Notes: generated by a model not told the origin, from the letters alone. A stretch of 64,000 bases of DNA from Ruminococcus sp. (GCA_017404665.1 JAFRBX010000030.1:24692-88691); one strand, 5' to 3'; shown: positions 1 through 8,905, numbered from the stretch's first letter. Numbers and translations are program-made.

Positions 1-276
1 CATTACGTCAGTTGTATAGACGTCTTCATCCGTTTCACCGAGGGAATAGTCAATGTATTCTTCTATTGTAGAAAAATGAAGTTCGACAGAAGGGTCTTGG
101 GATGTAGGCTCGACTATGTTGATCAAAGAATCTTGGGCAGTGGGATCGATAGCGCGGACAGTTTCTTCAGCAGCTGCAGTGCTCTCTTCAGGGACAGAGT
201 CGTTTTCTGAGCACGCTCCGAACAAAGAGCAGCTAACACAGATAATAATGATGATAAAAAAGACAGTTTTGTTCAA
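1..276 (-). CDS. Lipoprotein, N-terminal part (runs off window)
   Basis: The leftward reading frame stays open for 92 codons to the window edge, so only the N-terminus is visible. It starts with TTG at 274-276, preceded about 10 nt upstream by an AAGGAAGG ribosome site. The product opens with a short basic stretch and an isoleucine-rich membrane segment (residues 4-13), then a Cys within LFGACSEND that fits a lipoprotein signal peptide, although Phe at -3 is not the classic lipobox residue. After the Cys the chain is acidic and Ser/Thr/Glu-rich, like a surface linker. No domain is recognisable, and the function is unknown. Confidence 0.6.
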   Translation of the reverse strand, partial: MNKTVFFIIIIICVSCSLFGACSENDSVPEESTAAAEETVRAIDPTAQDSLINIVEPTSQDPSVELHFSTIEEYIDYSLGETDEDVYTTDVM

Positions 277-353
277 TTAATTGCAAACCTTCCTTTGTCA
301 GAAGCAGCAGAGAACCGGGATCGTCCTGAATGCTTTGCTCAATTTTTGATTAT

Positions 354-381
354 ATTATACCTTGATAATTGACAGTGTCAA
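354..381 (-). promoter_or_regulatory. Sigma-A promoter for the leftward lipoprotein gene
   Basis: On the minus strand TTGACA (376-381) and TATAAT (354-359) are separated by 16 nt. It sits about 80 nt upstream of the TTG start and diverges from the radC promoter. Confidence 0.7.
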
Positions 382-444
382 GTAAAACTGTGCGTCATTA
401 ATGTCCCAACGCGCTCAATGATGGTTAAAATGCTTTCATAATTA

Positions 445-473
445 TTGCAATCCACCACAATTTGTGTTACAAT
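445..473 (+). promoter_or_regulatory. Sigma-A promoter for radC
   Basis: TTGCAA (445-450), a 17-nt spacer and TACAAT (468-473). It lies about 75 nt upstream of radC. Confidence 0.6.
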
Positions 474-547
474 CAATATATAATGGCTAAATATAGGGTT
501 TTATACTGATAACGATCATATCAGGCGTATCTTAAGGAGGAGTGGGT

Positions 548-1225
548 ATGCAGAAAGCCGATCACAGCGGTCATCGCGTCCGTATGAAAAAGAAGCTCGC
601 CGAACACGGCTTGGACGCGTTTGAGCCGCATGAAGTGCTGGAGATCCTTTTGTATTATGCCATCCCTCAGCGCAATACGAACGATATTGCCAAAAACCTG
701 ATCGACCGCTACGGTTCTTTTTCCGCTGTGCTGGATGCTCCTCTGGATTCCTTGATCAAATTCGGTCTGACGGAGCATCAAGCGCTCTATCTGAAAATGA
801 TTCCCGACGTCACGCGCCTATATATGCTGGACAAGTATCATAACGCTGATAAGGTGCTTGACAGCGAGAATATCGCCCGCTATATCATCGACAAATTTAT
901 CGGCTATGAGGAAAAGGAGCATGTTCTCTTGATCCTGATGGATAAAAAGGGGAAAGAGGTCTACAGCGGGATGATCGCCCGCGGAGATTTTCACAGCGCG
1001 AACATTTCTGTGCGCGAGATTGTCACGCTGGCGCTGAACTACGGCGCGGTCTCTGCCATTCTGGCGCACAGCCATCCCAGCGGCTACGCGATGCCCTCCA
1101 GAGAGGACGTCATGGTGACGCGCGATCTGAAAAAAGCGCTCGCACTGGTGAAGGTGGAGCTGGTCGATCATTTTATCGTTGCCGATCACGACTGCGTTTC
1201 GCTGGCAGAATCAGAATTGATTTAA
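548..1225 (+). CDS. radC: RadC family JAB/MPN domain protein
   Basis: This 225-residue protein has the usual RadC (UPF0758) layout. An N-terminal helix-hairpin-helix-like region (about 1-95, with HEVLEILLYYA) is followed by a JAB/MPN metalloprotease-like domain. The JAMM residues are visible as HSHPSG near residues 174-179 and the following SRED. RadC was once linked to recombination repair, but its biochemical role is unsettled; family members are often found with mobile elements or competence genes. I chose the ATG at 548 because AAGGAGG ends 7 nt before it. The in-frame GTG at 542 would sit directly against the ribosome site. It stands alone between its own promoter and uvrB. Confidence 0.9.
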   Translation: MQKADHSGHRVRMKKKLAEHGLDAFEPHEVLEILLYYAIPQRNTNDIAKNLIDRYGSFSAVLDAPLDSLIKFGLTEHQALYLKMIPDVTRLYMLDKYHNADKVLDSENIARYIIDKFIGYEEKEHVLLILMDKKGKEVYSGMIARGDFHSANISVREIVTLALNYGAVSAILAHSHPSGYAMPSREDVMVTRDLKKALALVKVELVDHFIVADHDCVSLAESELI

Positions 1226-1274
1226 AACTTCCTTGCAGGGTCCTGAACATGTGTAAAGAGCGTATGTTCAGGGA

Positions 1275-1303
1275 TTGTGGCAATGACAGACTATCACTAT
1301 ACA
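1275..1303 (+). promoter_or_regulatory. Probable uvrB promoter with upstream inverted repeat
   Basis: TTGTGG (1275-1280), a 17-nt spacer and TATACA (1298-1303). A 9-bp inverted repeat, CCTGAACAT (1242-1250) and ATGTTCAGG (1264-1272), lies just upstream of the -35. Its GAAC/GTTC cores resemble halves of a Gram-positive LexA box, but their separation is too wide for the standard site. It could equally be the end of the radC transcript. Confidence 0.4.
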
Positions 1304-1318
1304 TTTAGAGGACGATGA

Positions 1319-3280
1319 ATGGAACAGTTTAAGCTCGTATCTGAATATCAGCCCACGGGCGATCAGCCTGCCGCGATCCGGACGCTGGTGGACAGCATCA
1401 ACGCGGGGCACAGGGAACAGACGCTTCTGGGCGTTACCGGCTCCGGCAAGACCTTCACCATGGCAAATATCATCGCGCAGGTGAATAAGCCCACCCTTGT
1501 GCTGGCGCACAACAAGACTCTCGCCGCGCAGCTCTGCTCCGAGTTCAAGGAGTTTTTCCCCGAGAACGCGGTGGAATATTTTGTATCCTACTATGATTAT
1601 TACCAGCCTGAGGCATATATCCCTCAGAGCGATACCTATATCGAAAAGGATTCCGCGATCAACGACGAGATAGACAAGCTGCGCCACAGCGCGACCTTAG
1701 CGCTGTCCGAGCGCCGCGACGTGATCATCGTCGCCTCGGTATCCTGCATCTATTCGCTGGGCGATCCGATCGATTACCGCAATATGGTGATCTCCCTGCG
1801 CCCGGGGATGGAGAAGAGCCGTGACGATCTGATCCGCAAGCTGATTGAGCTGCAGTATGAGCGCAACGACATCAACTTTGTGCGCGACAAATTCCGTGTG
1901 CGCGGCGACATCGTCGAGATATTCCCCGCTTCATCCTCCGACCGTGTGATCCGCGTCGAGTTCTTCGGCGACGAGATCGACCGCATCACCGAGATCAATC
2001 CGCTGACGGGCGAGCTGATCGCCACCCTGCGCCACGCTGCCGTCTATCCTGCGTCGCATTATATCGTCGACAGCGGCAAGATGACGCGCGCGCTTGCAGA
2101 GTTGGAGCGCGAGCTGCAGGAAAGGCTGAAATATTTCCGTGAAAACGGCAAGCTGCTCGAAGCCCAGCGCATCGAACAGCGTACCCATTATGATATTGAA
2201 ATGCTGCAGGAGATCGGCATGTGTCCCGGTATCGAGAACTACTCGCGCGTGCTGTCCGGCAGAGCGCCCGGTTCGGCGCCGTTCACGCTGCTCGACTATT
2301 TTCCGAAGGACTTTTTGCTCTTTGTGGACGAGAGCCACGTGACACTGCCGCAGGTGCGCGGTATGTACGGCGGCGACCATGCCCGCAAAAAGAGCCTGAT
2401 CGATTACGGCTTCCGTCTGCCGAGCGCCTATGATAACCGTCCGCTTAACTTTGACGAATTCTATGAACGGCTGAATCAGGCGGTGTTTGTCAGCGCGACG
2501 CCCGGTGATCTCGAGCTGGAGAAGAGCGCTGTGGTAGCGGAACAAATCATACGCCCCACGGGTCTGCTCGACCCCGAGATATCCGTCAGACCGACCGAGG
2601 GACAGCTCGACGACCTGATCTCTGAGATCAACATCCGCACCGAAAAGAGTCAGCGCGTGCTGGTGACCACCCTCACCAAAAAGATGGCGGAGGATCTGAC
2701 CGAGTACCTCGAAAGCATGGATATCAAGGTGCGCTATATGCACCACGACATCGATACCGTCAAGCGCATGGAGATCGTGCGCGACCTGCGGCTGGGTAAA
2801 TTCGACGTGCTGGTCGGCATCAACCTGCTCAGAGAGGGCTTGGATATCCCCGAGGTGTCGCTGGTCGCGATCCTCGACGCGGATAAGGAAGGCTTCCTGA
2901 GATCGGAACGATCCTTGATCCAGACGGTCGGACGCGCCGCACGCAACGCCGACGGTACCGTTATCATGTATGCCGACAGCGTGACCGAGTCGATGGAGAA
3001 GACCATCGTCGAGACCAACCGCCGCCGCTCCATCCAACAGCAATACAACGAAGAACACGGCATCACGCCGCAGACCATCATCAAGAAGGTCAACGACATC
3101 ATCGAGATCTCCACCCATACCGATGAGGAGATGGAGCTCGTCGGCAGGCTTTCGCGCGAACAGCGAAACGAGATGATACGCAGCCTGACAAAAGAGATGC
3201 AGGCGGCGAGTAAGCTGCTCGAGTTCGAGCACGCGGCGTATCTCAGAGACCAGATCAAGAAGCTGAAGGGTTTGAAATAA
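1319..3280 (+). CDS. uvrB: Excinuclease ABC subunit B
   Basis: UvrB is the helicase-like damage-verification subunit of nucleotide excision repair. It is loaded by UvrA and recruits UvrC. The 653-residue length is normal. Visible parts are Walker A GVTGSGKT (residues 38-45), the DNA-clamping beta-hairpin with [12 protein letters not shown], the Walker B helicase motif DESH, helicase motif VI (TVGRAARN) and the C-terminal UVR motif ([13 protein letters not shown]) that binds UvrC. The ATG at 1319 follows an AGAGGA ribosome site. uvrA and uvrC are not in this window. It is followed by a family C repeat and then by the topoisomerase genes. Confidence 0.97.
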   Translation: MEQFKLVSEYQPTGDQPAAIRTLVDSINAGHREQTLLGVTGSGKTFTMANIIAQVNKPTLVLAHNKTLAAQLCSEFKEFFPENAVEYFVSYYDYYQPEAYIPQSDTYIEKDSAINDEIDKLRHSATLALSERRDVIIVASVSCIYSLGDPIDYRNMVISLRPGMEKSRDDLIRKLIELQYERNDINFVRDKFRVRGDIVEIFPASSSDRVIRVEFFGDEIDRITEINPLTGELIATLRHAAVYPASHYIVDSGKMTRALAELERELQERLKYFRENGKLLEAQRIEQRTHYDIEMLQEIGMCPGIENYSRVLSGRAPGSAPFTLLDYFPKDFLLFVDESHVTLPQVRGMYGGDHARKKSLIDYGFRLPSAYDNRPLNFDEFYERLNQAVFVSATPGDLELEKSAVVAEQIIRPTGLLDPEISVRPTEGQLDDLISEINIRTEKSQRVLVTTLTKKMAEDLTEYLESMDIKVRYMHHDIDTVKRMEIVRDLRLGKFDVLVGINLLREGLDIPEVSLVAILDADKEGFLRSERSLIQTVGRAARNADGTVIMYADSVTESMEKTIVETNRRRSIQQQYNEEHGITPQTIIKKVNDIIEISTHTDEEMELVGRLSREQRNEMIRSLTKEMQAASKLLEFEHAAYLRDQIKKLKGLK

Positions 3281-3297
3281 AATGGTACATTTCCACC

Positions 3298-3534
3298 GCC
3301 CCCTCTGACGAGGGGGTTGGGGGAGAGATAATGCAACATGAATGTTACGATCCGTATTCTGACTCAAGCCGGCGCAGTATTATCATTACGCACGGTATTG
3401 AGTCAGGCGTTTGTTTGTCGCTGTTACGCTTCGTTATCTCTCCCTCAGTCAAAAATGGTATTTTTGACAGCTCCCTCGTCAGAGGGAGCCGAGTAAACCA
3501 TCTACTCCCCTGTTGTGATAGGGGAAGGCTTTTG
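3298..3534. repeat. Family C palindromic element, copy C1
   Basis: A non-coding element between uvrB and the parE-like gene. It begins with the hairpin CCCCCTC-TGAC-GAGGGGG and has an exact 120-bp core (3323-3442). The core consists of GAGAGATAATG, 26 nt, TGACTCAAGC, 26 nt, TATTGAGTCA, 26 nt and CGTTATCTCTC. A second hairpin with a CTCCCTC stem follows, and the element ends in GGGGAAGGCTTT. Copies C3 and C4 have the same spacing. Confidence 0.85.
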
Positions 3535-3559
3535 AAAAACAGAAACACAAGGTGAAATT

Positions 3560-5560
3560 ATGGCAAAAGCAAAGAAAAAGCCTCAGTATGTTGATGAGGA
3601 TATAACCGTCTTAAAAGGCGCGGATCAGGTGCGCAAGCGCCCCGCGGTCATCTTCGGCTCCGACGGCATCGAGGGCTGTCAGCACAGCGTTTTTGAAATC
3701 CTCAGTAATTCGATCGACGAGGCGCGCGAGGGCTACGGCAAGGAGATCGTCCTGACCGTGTACAACGACGGCTCGGTCGAGATCGAGGACCACGGACGCG
3801 GTATTCCTGTCGAGTACAACAAAAAGGAAGACAAATACAACTGGGAGCTGCTGTTCTGTACCCTGTATGCCGGCGGCAAATATGACAACGAGAACGGCGG
3901 CAACTACGAGTTTTCGTTGGGTCTGAACGGTCTGGGTCTGACCGCGACCCAGTTTGCTTCCGAATATATGGACGCCGAGATCAAGCGCGATCACAAAAAA
4001 TACACCCTGCATTTTGAAAAGGGCGAGAACGTCGGCGGTCTGCAGAGCGCCGATTACAGCGGCAGAGATACCGGCTCCAAGATCCGCTGGAAGCCCGATC
4101 TCGACGTTTTTACCGAGATCAGGATGGAGCCCGCGTTCTTTACCGAAATGCTCCGCCGACAGGCGATCGTCAACCCGGGTGTCAAGTTCATCTTCCGCAA
4201 GCAGGCGGGGCGCTCCTTCGAGATCGAGGAATTCTACTATGAGAACGGCATCGCCGATCATGTCGCTGAGCTGATCGGAGAGAACGGCTTTACTACCGTT
4301 CAGAGCTGGAGCGGCGAGCGCATGTGCCGCGACCGCGACGACAAGGAAGAATACAAGTGCAAGATCAACGTCGCACTGGCGTTTTCCAACAAGATTGCCG
4401 TGACCGAATATTATCACAACTCCTCATGGCTGGAGCACGGCGGCTCGCCCGACAAGGCGGTGCGCAATGCCTTTGTCTACCAGATCGACAGCTATCTGAA
4501 AAGCAAAAGCATGTATAATAAGAACGAGAGCAAGATCAAGTACGACGATATAGCGGATTGTCTGGTAATCGTTATTTCCTCGTTCTCATCCGTCACCTCC
4601 TATGCCAATCAAACCAAGCTCGCCATCACTAACAAGGGTATTCAAGACGGGATGACCGATTTCCTGCGTCATCAGCTCGAGGTCTATTTCATCGAGAATC
4701 CTCTCGAAGCGGACAAGATCGCGAATCAGGTGCTGGTCAACAAACGCTCGCGCGAAAGCGCCGAAAAGACCCGCGTCAACCTCAAAAAGAACCTTACCGC
4801 CAAGATCGACATCACCGCCAAGATCGCGAAATTCACCGACTGCCGCTCTAAAAACGTCGACGAGCGCGAGCTGTTCATCGTGGAGGGCGATTCCGCGAAG
4901 GGCGCCTGCGTTCAGGCGCGCAACCCCGATTTTCAGGCAATCATGCCGATCCGCGGCAAGATCCTGAACTGCTTAAAGGTCGACTACGACCGCATCTTCA
5001 AGAGCGAGATCATCACCGATCTGATCAAGATCCTCGGCTGCGGCGTGCAGATCGACACTGCAAAAACCAAGTCAAAGAAAAAGGATATCAACGCCTTCAA
5101 CATCGACAATCTGCGTTGGAACAAGGTCATCATCTGCACCGACGCCGACGTCGACGGCTTCCATATCCGCACGATGCTGCTGACGATGATCTACCGCCTG
5201 ACGCCCGATCTGATCAAAGAGGGCAAGGTCTATATCGCCGAATCCCCGCTGTATGAGATCACGACAAAGGATAAGGTCTATTTCGCCTATACCGAGGCGG
5301 AAAAGGAAAAATATCTTGACGAGATCGGCAGCGGCAAATTCACCATCCAGCGCTCCAAGGGTCTCGGTGAAAACGAGCCCGATATGATGAGCCTGACCAC
5401 CATGAATCCCGCTACCCGCCGCCTGATCAAGGTCATGCCCGACGACGTAGAGCGCACGGCGTATATTTTCGATGTGCTCTTAGGCGACAACTTGCAGGGC
5501 AGAAAAGACTATATCGTCGAATTCGGCGCGAATTATACCGATAATCTCGACGTGTCGTAA
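3560..5560 (+). CDS. parE: Type IIA DNA topoisomerase, B subunit (ParE/GyrB-like)
   Basis: This is the ATPase/TOPRIM subunit of a type II topoisomerase, expected to pair with the A-type subunit at 6177. It has 666 residues. The GHKL ATPase begins with a divergent KRPAVIFGSDGIEG where GyrB/ParE normally have RPGMYIGS. It keeps the E...NSIDEA box and DHGRGIPV, but has GLNGLGLT in place of GLHGVG. The TOPRIM parts EGDSAKGA and DADVDGFHI are intact, so it should be catalytically competent. The ATG at 3560 follows AAGGTGA. The parE rather than gyrB name is a judgement: the pair is divergent, and a housekeeping gyrBA probably lies elsewhere. Confidence 0.85.
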   Translation: MAKAKKKPQYVDEDITVLKGADQVRKRPAVIFGSDGIEGCQHSVFEILSNSIDEAREGYGKEIVLTVYNDGSVEIEDHGRGIPVEYNKKEDKYNWELLFCTLYAGGKYDNENGGNYEFSLGLNGLGLTATQFASEYMDAEIKRDHKKYTLHFEKGENVGGLQSADYSGRDTGSKIRWKPDLDVFTEIRMEPAFFTEMLRRQAIVNPGVKFIFRKQAGRSFEIEEFYYENGIADHVAELIGENGFTTVQSWSGERMCRDRDDKEEYKCKINVALAFSNKIAVTEYYHNSSWLEHGGSPDKAVRNAFVYQIDSYLKSKSMYNKNESKIKYDDIADCLVIVISSFSSVTSYANQTKLAITNKGIQDGMTDFLRHQLEVYFIENPLEADKIANQVLVNKRSRESAEKTRVNLKKNLTAKIDITAKIAKFTDCRSKNVDERELFIVEGDSAKGACVQARNPDFQAIMPIRGKILNCLKVDYDRIFKSEIITDLIKILGCGVQIDTAKTKSKKKDINAFNIDNLRWNKVIICTDADVDGFHIRTMLLTMIYRLTPDLIKEGKVYIAESPLYEITTKDKVYFAYTEAEKEKYLDEIGSGKFTIQRSKGLGENEPDMMSLTTMNPATRRLIKVMPDDVERTAYIFDVLLGDNLQGRKDYIVEFGANYTDNLDVS

Positions 5561-6156
5561 AAGCCTTCCCCGTGAACACAGAGCACTTTCAAACGCCCCC
5601 TCTGACGAGGGGGTTGGGGGAGAGATAACGTAACACGATAGTTATGAAGAGCACCTGACTCAATAGGGCGCTGTAAATACGAGGTGGATTATGAAGCCTT
5701 ACCGTCAAAGTAATGTACCTTTAGCCGGTTATCTTCGCCAAAACATGACGAAATATGAGAAAAAGCTATGGTTTCAGTATTTGCGTAATTGTCCTGTTCG
5801 TTTTCAGCGACACAAGCCTATCGGCAGATATATCGTTGACTTCTATTGTGCCAAAGCAAAGCTGGTGATCGAAATTGATGGTTCCGGACATTTTGAAGAA
5901 GCGCAAGAAGAGTATGACAAAAAACGTACGGCATATTTGAACCGAATGGGATTAAGTGAACTGCGCTATACAAATCTGCAGATTTCCAGAGTTTTTCGCG
6001 AAGTTTGCGAAGATATTTACAGACACATTGAGTTTGCAATAGAAGAAAGCAACACGAATAATAATGGAACGCCCGTCAATGGCAAAGAGGGGAATAAACG
6101 GTAACAGGCGTTATCTCTCCCCCCAACCCCCTCGTCAGAGGGGGCGTTGTAAAGCG
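5560..6156. mobile_element. DUF559-carrying element of repeat family C (copy C2)
   Basis: This unit sits between the parE-like and parC-like genes. Its terminal inverted repeats, roughly 5584-5630 and 6109-6155, match over about 45 bp with few mismatches. Each contains the CCCCCTC/GAGGGGG hairpin followed by GGGGGAGAGATAACG. An outer AAAGCCTTCCCC box begins within the stop codon of the upstream gene. The left arm keeps the family C spacing: GAGAGATAACG (5620-5630), 25 nt, then TGACTCAATA (5656-5665). The right half of the core is replaced by the DUF559 gene. No transposase is present and no clear target-site duplication was found. Confidence 0.75.
5691..6104 (+). CDS. DUF559 domain protein (Vsr-like endonuclease fold)
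   Basis: A 137-residue protein of the DUF559 family, related to the very-short-patch-repair (Vsr) group of PD-(D/E)XK nucleases. Family features are the N-terminal TKYEKKLWFQYLRN, GRYIVDFYC and KLVIEIDGSGHFE with its acidic triad, and the distal YTNLQI. The tail after residue 115 is polar and disordered-looking. The ATG follows GAGGTGG. The gene is clearly more AT-rich than the topoisomerase genes on either side and is bounded by inverted repeats, which points to arrival as a cassette. Nuclease activity is inferred from the fold. Its substrate, and any role in moving the element, are unknown. Confidence 0.85.
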   Translation: MKPYRQSNVPLAGYLRQNMTKYEKKLWFQYLRNCPVRFQRHKPIGRYIVDFYCAKAKLVIEIDGSGHFEEAQEEYDKKRTAYLNRMGLSELRYTNLQISRVFREVCEDIYRHIEFAIEESNTNNNGTPVNGKEGNKR

Positions 6157-6176
6157 TTTCTGTAAGGATTAATCAT

Positions 6177-8414
6177 ATGGCTAAGAAAAAACAACCGAAA
6201 CAAAATATAAAACCGATCTCGAACGGCGTGATCGCCGGCGCCGGCGAGGTCGTGGAGCAGCGCATCGCCTCCACGATTGAAGAGAACTTCATGCCCTACG
6301 CGATGAGCGTCATCATGTCGCGCGCGATCCCCGAGATCGACGGCTTCAAGCCCTCGCACCGCAAGCTGCTGTACACCATGTACAACATGGGTCTGCTCAA
6401 GGGCGCGCGCACCAAAAGTGCGAACATCGTCGGCGCGACCATGAAGCTCAACCCCCACGGCGACAGCGCCATCTATGATACGATGGTGCGACTGAGCCGC
6501 GGCTATGAGGCGCTGCTGCACCCCTATGTCGACTCTAAGGGCAACTTCGGCAAGTTCTATTCCCGCGATATGGCGTGGGCGGCGTCCCGCTATACGGAAG
6601 CGAAGCTCGATCCTATCTGCAACGAGCTGTTCAAGGATATCGACAAGGATACCGTCGATTTCGTTGATAACTACGACAATACTATGAAGGAGCCGACCCT
6701 CCTGCCCGCGTCCTACCCGTCGGTGCTGGTCAACGCCAACACCGGTATCGCGGTCGGTATGGCGTCTAACATCTGTTCCTTCAACCTGCGCGAGATCTGC
6801 GAGACGACCGCCGCGCTGATCCGCGATAAGGAGCACGATATCCTCTCGACCCTGCCCGCTCCCGACTTCTCCGGCGGAGCACAGATCATCTATAACGAAG
6901 AAGCCATCCGCGAGGTATACCGCACCGGACGCGGCTCCATCAGGGTGCGTTCCATCTACGCTTACGACAAAAAAGAGAACTGCATCGATATCACCCATAT
7001 CCCGCCGACGACGACTACCGAGGTCATTATCGAGCGAGTCATCGATCTCGTCAAGAACGGCAAGATCAAGGAGATTTCCGACATCCGTGACGAAACGGGC
7101 ATCGACGGCTTGAAGATCACCATCGACCTCAAGCGCGGTACCGACCCCGACAAGCTGATGCAGAAGCTCTTCAAGCTGACCACCCTCGAGGATAACTTCT
7201 CCTGCAACTTTAATATCCTGATCGGCGGCGTACCGATGACGCTCGGGGTAGGGGAGATCCTCAGCGAGTGGATCGCGTTCCGCATCGAATGCATCCGCCG
7301 CCGCACCTTTTTCGATCTCAACAAAAAGAAGGACAAGCTCCACCTGCTTGAGGGTTTGCAGCTGATTCTGCTGGATATCGACAAGGCGATCCGCATCATC
7401 CGCGAGACCGAGGAAGAGGCGGAGGTCATCCCCAACCTGATGATCGGCTTCGGCATCGACAAGATACAGGCGGAGTATGTAGCGGAGATCAAGCTCCGTC
7501 ACCTCAACCGCGAATACATCTTAAAGCGTACCGCTGAGATCGAACAGCTCAAAAAGGATATCGCCGATCTGGAGGCGATCCTCAATTCCAAAGCCCGCGT
7601 TAAGACTATCATCGTCAAAGAGCTCAAGGAGGTTGCCGACAAGTACGGCAAGGAAAGACTGTGTCCGCTGCTGCATGTCGACGATATCCCCGCCGACGTC
7701 AATCTCGATGAAGAGATCCCCGATTATCCCGTCCACCTGTTCTTTACCAAGGAAGGCTATTTCAAGAAGATCACGCCCCAGAGCCTTCGCATGAGCGGCG
7801 AGCAAAAGCTCAAGGACGACGACGAGATCGTCTATACCACCGAGACCACCAACAACACCGATCTGCTGTTCTTCACCGACCGCTGTCAGGTGTACAAAAC
7901 AAAGGTCAGCGAGATCGCCGATACCAAGGCGAGCGCCTTCGGCGAGTATATCCCCGCGAGACTCGGCATGGACGAGGGAGAAAAGGCGGTCTTTGTCCTC
8001 AAAACCAAGGATTACAGCGGTTATCTGCTCTTTGCTTTCGAGAACGGCAAGGTCGCCAAGGTGCCGCTGAACGCCTATGAGACCAAGACCAACCGCAAAA
8101 AGCTGATCAACGCCTATTCCGACAAAGCTCCGCTGGCGGGTATCGACTTTACCAAGACCGACCGCGAGTTTCTCTTGACCTCGTCCGCGGGACGCATGCT
8201 GCTCTTCCACAGCGGCGCTATCGCCCCAAAGGCCACCAAGAACACGCAGGGCGTTGCGGTCATGAAGCTGAGAAAGGGTCACCGCGTGATGAAGATCGAG
8301 CCGTATGAAGAAGGTAGGTTCTCTAAGCCCTCGCGCTATCGCACCCGTACCCTCCCCGCCGCGGGAGCGCTGCCCTCTCAGGATGACGAAGCCCAGCAGC
8401 TTTCGATCATTTAG
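6177..8414 (+). CDS. parC: Type IIA DNA topoisomerase, A subunit (ParC/GyrA-like)
   Basis: The DNA breakage-reunion subunit, partner of the gene at 3560. It has 745 residues. The winged-helix region has DGFKPSHRKLLYTM, and the active-site tyrosine lies in AASRYTEAKL. The tower and coiled-coil follow, then a beta-pinwheel C-terminal domain (about 510-745). No GyrA box (QRRGGKG-like) is visible in that domain, which favours a decatenating topoisomerase IV type over gyrase. The last 30 residues are a polar tail. The ATG follows GTAAGGA. The gene would normally be contiguous with its B subunit but is separated from it by the DUF559 element. Its TAG stop opens a family D repeat. Confidence 0.85.
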   Translation: MAKKKQPKQNIKPISNGVIAGAGEVVEQRIASTIEENFMPYAMSVIMSRAIPEIDGFKPSHRKLLYTMYNMGLLKGARTKSANIVGATMKLNPHGDSAIYDTMVRLSRGYEALLHPYVDSKGNFGKFYSRDMAWAASRYTEAKLDPICNELFKDIDKDTVDFVDNYDNTMKEPTLLPASYPSVLVNANTGIAVGMASNICSFNLREICETTAALIRDKEHDILSTLPAPDFSGGAQIIYNEEAIREVYRTGRGSIRVRSIYAYDKKENCIDITHIPPTTTTEVIIERVIDLVKNGKIKEISDIRDETGIDGLKITIDLKRGTDPDKLMQKLFKLTTLEDNFSCNFNILIGGVPMTLGVGEILSEWIAFRIECIRRRTFFDLNKKKDKLHLLEGLQLILLDIDKAIRIIRETEEEAEVIPNLMIGFGIDKIQAEYVAEIKLRHLNREYILKRTAEIEQLKKDIADLEAILNSKARVKTIIVKELKEVADKYGKERLCPLLHVDDIPADVNLDEEIPDYPVHLFFTKEGYFKKITPQSLRMSGEQKLKDDDEIVYTTETTNNTDLLFFTDRCQVYKTKVSEIADTKASAFGEYIPARLGMDEGEKAVFVLKTKDYSGYLLFAFENGKVAKVPLNAYETKTNRKKLINAYSDKAPLAGIDFTKTDREFLLTSSAGRMLLFHSGAIAPKATKNTQGVAVMKLRKGHRVMKIEPYEEGRFSKPSRYRTRTLPAAGALPSQDDEAQQLSII

Positions 8415-8435
8415 TGGCTAGTGGTTAGTGGTTAG
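8412..8435. repeat. Family D repeat (AGTGGTTAGTG type), copy D1
   Basis: Degenerate tandem units of TAGTGGCTAGTGGTTAGTGG. The first TAG is the stop codon of the parC-like gene. Confidence 0.7.
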
Positions 8436-8481
8436 ATTTCAAGCGACAATTGACTATTTTTGAGTTTTGGTAAAAAAATGC

Positions 8482-8510
8482 TTGCAATCCTGTTATTCTT
8501 ATGATACAAT
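8482..8510 (+). promoter_or_regulatory. Sigma-A promoter for secG
   Basis: TTGCAA (8482-8487), 17 nt, TACAAT (8505-8510), about 45 nt upstream of secG. Confidence 0.75.
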
Positions 8511-8554
8511 TATCTTTGCATTTGAGTAATCTGCTTTTGAAAGGAAGATAAAAT

Positions 8555-8878
8555 ATGTCTGCTGTTGAAATTATCTTGGGAGCGCTGCTGCTGATCGCGT
8601 CCGTTGTTTTGATCGTTGTTATCATTCTTCAGGAAGGTAACCAGCAGGGCATCGGCGTTGTTTCCGGCGGCGCCGACACCTTCTTCTCCAAGAACAAGGC
8701 GCGTTCCTATGACGCGTTCCTTTCCCGCGCTACCAAGTGGTTCGCGATCGGCTTTGTCGTAGTCGTACTGGCGCTGAATATCATCGCTTACTTTGCGAAG
8801 CCCGTCGATACGGATACCGATACCGCCGACGATACCTCTATCAGTGAGGTCGTTGACGCTACTGCCGACGAGGCGTAA
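8555..8878 (+). CDS. secG: Preprotein translocase subunit SecG
   Basis: SecG is the small auxiliary membrane subunit of the SecYEG channel. It has 107 residues and two membrane segments (about 4-23 and 58-79). Between them is the conserved cytoplasmic loop, visible as LQEGNQQGIGVVSGGADTFF. The acidic Asp/Thr tail (residues 85-107) is longer than usual. The ribosome site is AAAGGAAG, 9 nt before the ATG. It is a single-gene transcription unit with a sigma-A promoter and an intrinsic terminator. Confidence 0.93.
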   Translation: MSAVEIILGALLLIASVVLIVVIILQEGNQQGIGVVSGGADTFFSKNKARSYDAFLSRATKWFAIGFVVVVLALNIIAYFAKPVDTDTDTADDTSISEVVDATADEA

Positions 8879-8905
8879 TAGTTTCAGACAAACCAACATA
8901 AAATA

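Noticed and set aside
1931-3367. Long leftward ORF (478 codons) opposite uvrB
   Set aside because: It is a shadow of uvrB codon use; its product is rich in Leu/His/Gln without any motif, and no ribosome site or promoter precedes it. The same applies to the long leftward frames opposite the parC-like gene (6135-7502), topA (26528-27760) and plsX (29471-30448).
3331-3555. 74-codon ORF inside repeat C1
   Set aside because: It runs through palindromic repeat sequence, has no family resemblance, and is not shared by copies C3 and C4.
5690-6110. DUF559 gene as an ordinary mismatch-repair (Vsr) partner of a DNA methylase
   Set aside because: No cytosine methyltransferase is adjacent, and the gene is bounded by inverted repeats inside a topoisomerase operon, so a cassette origin fits better.
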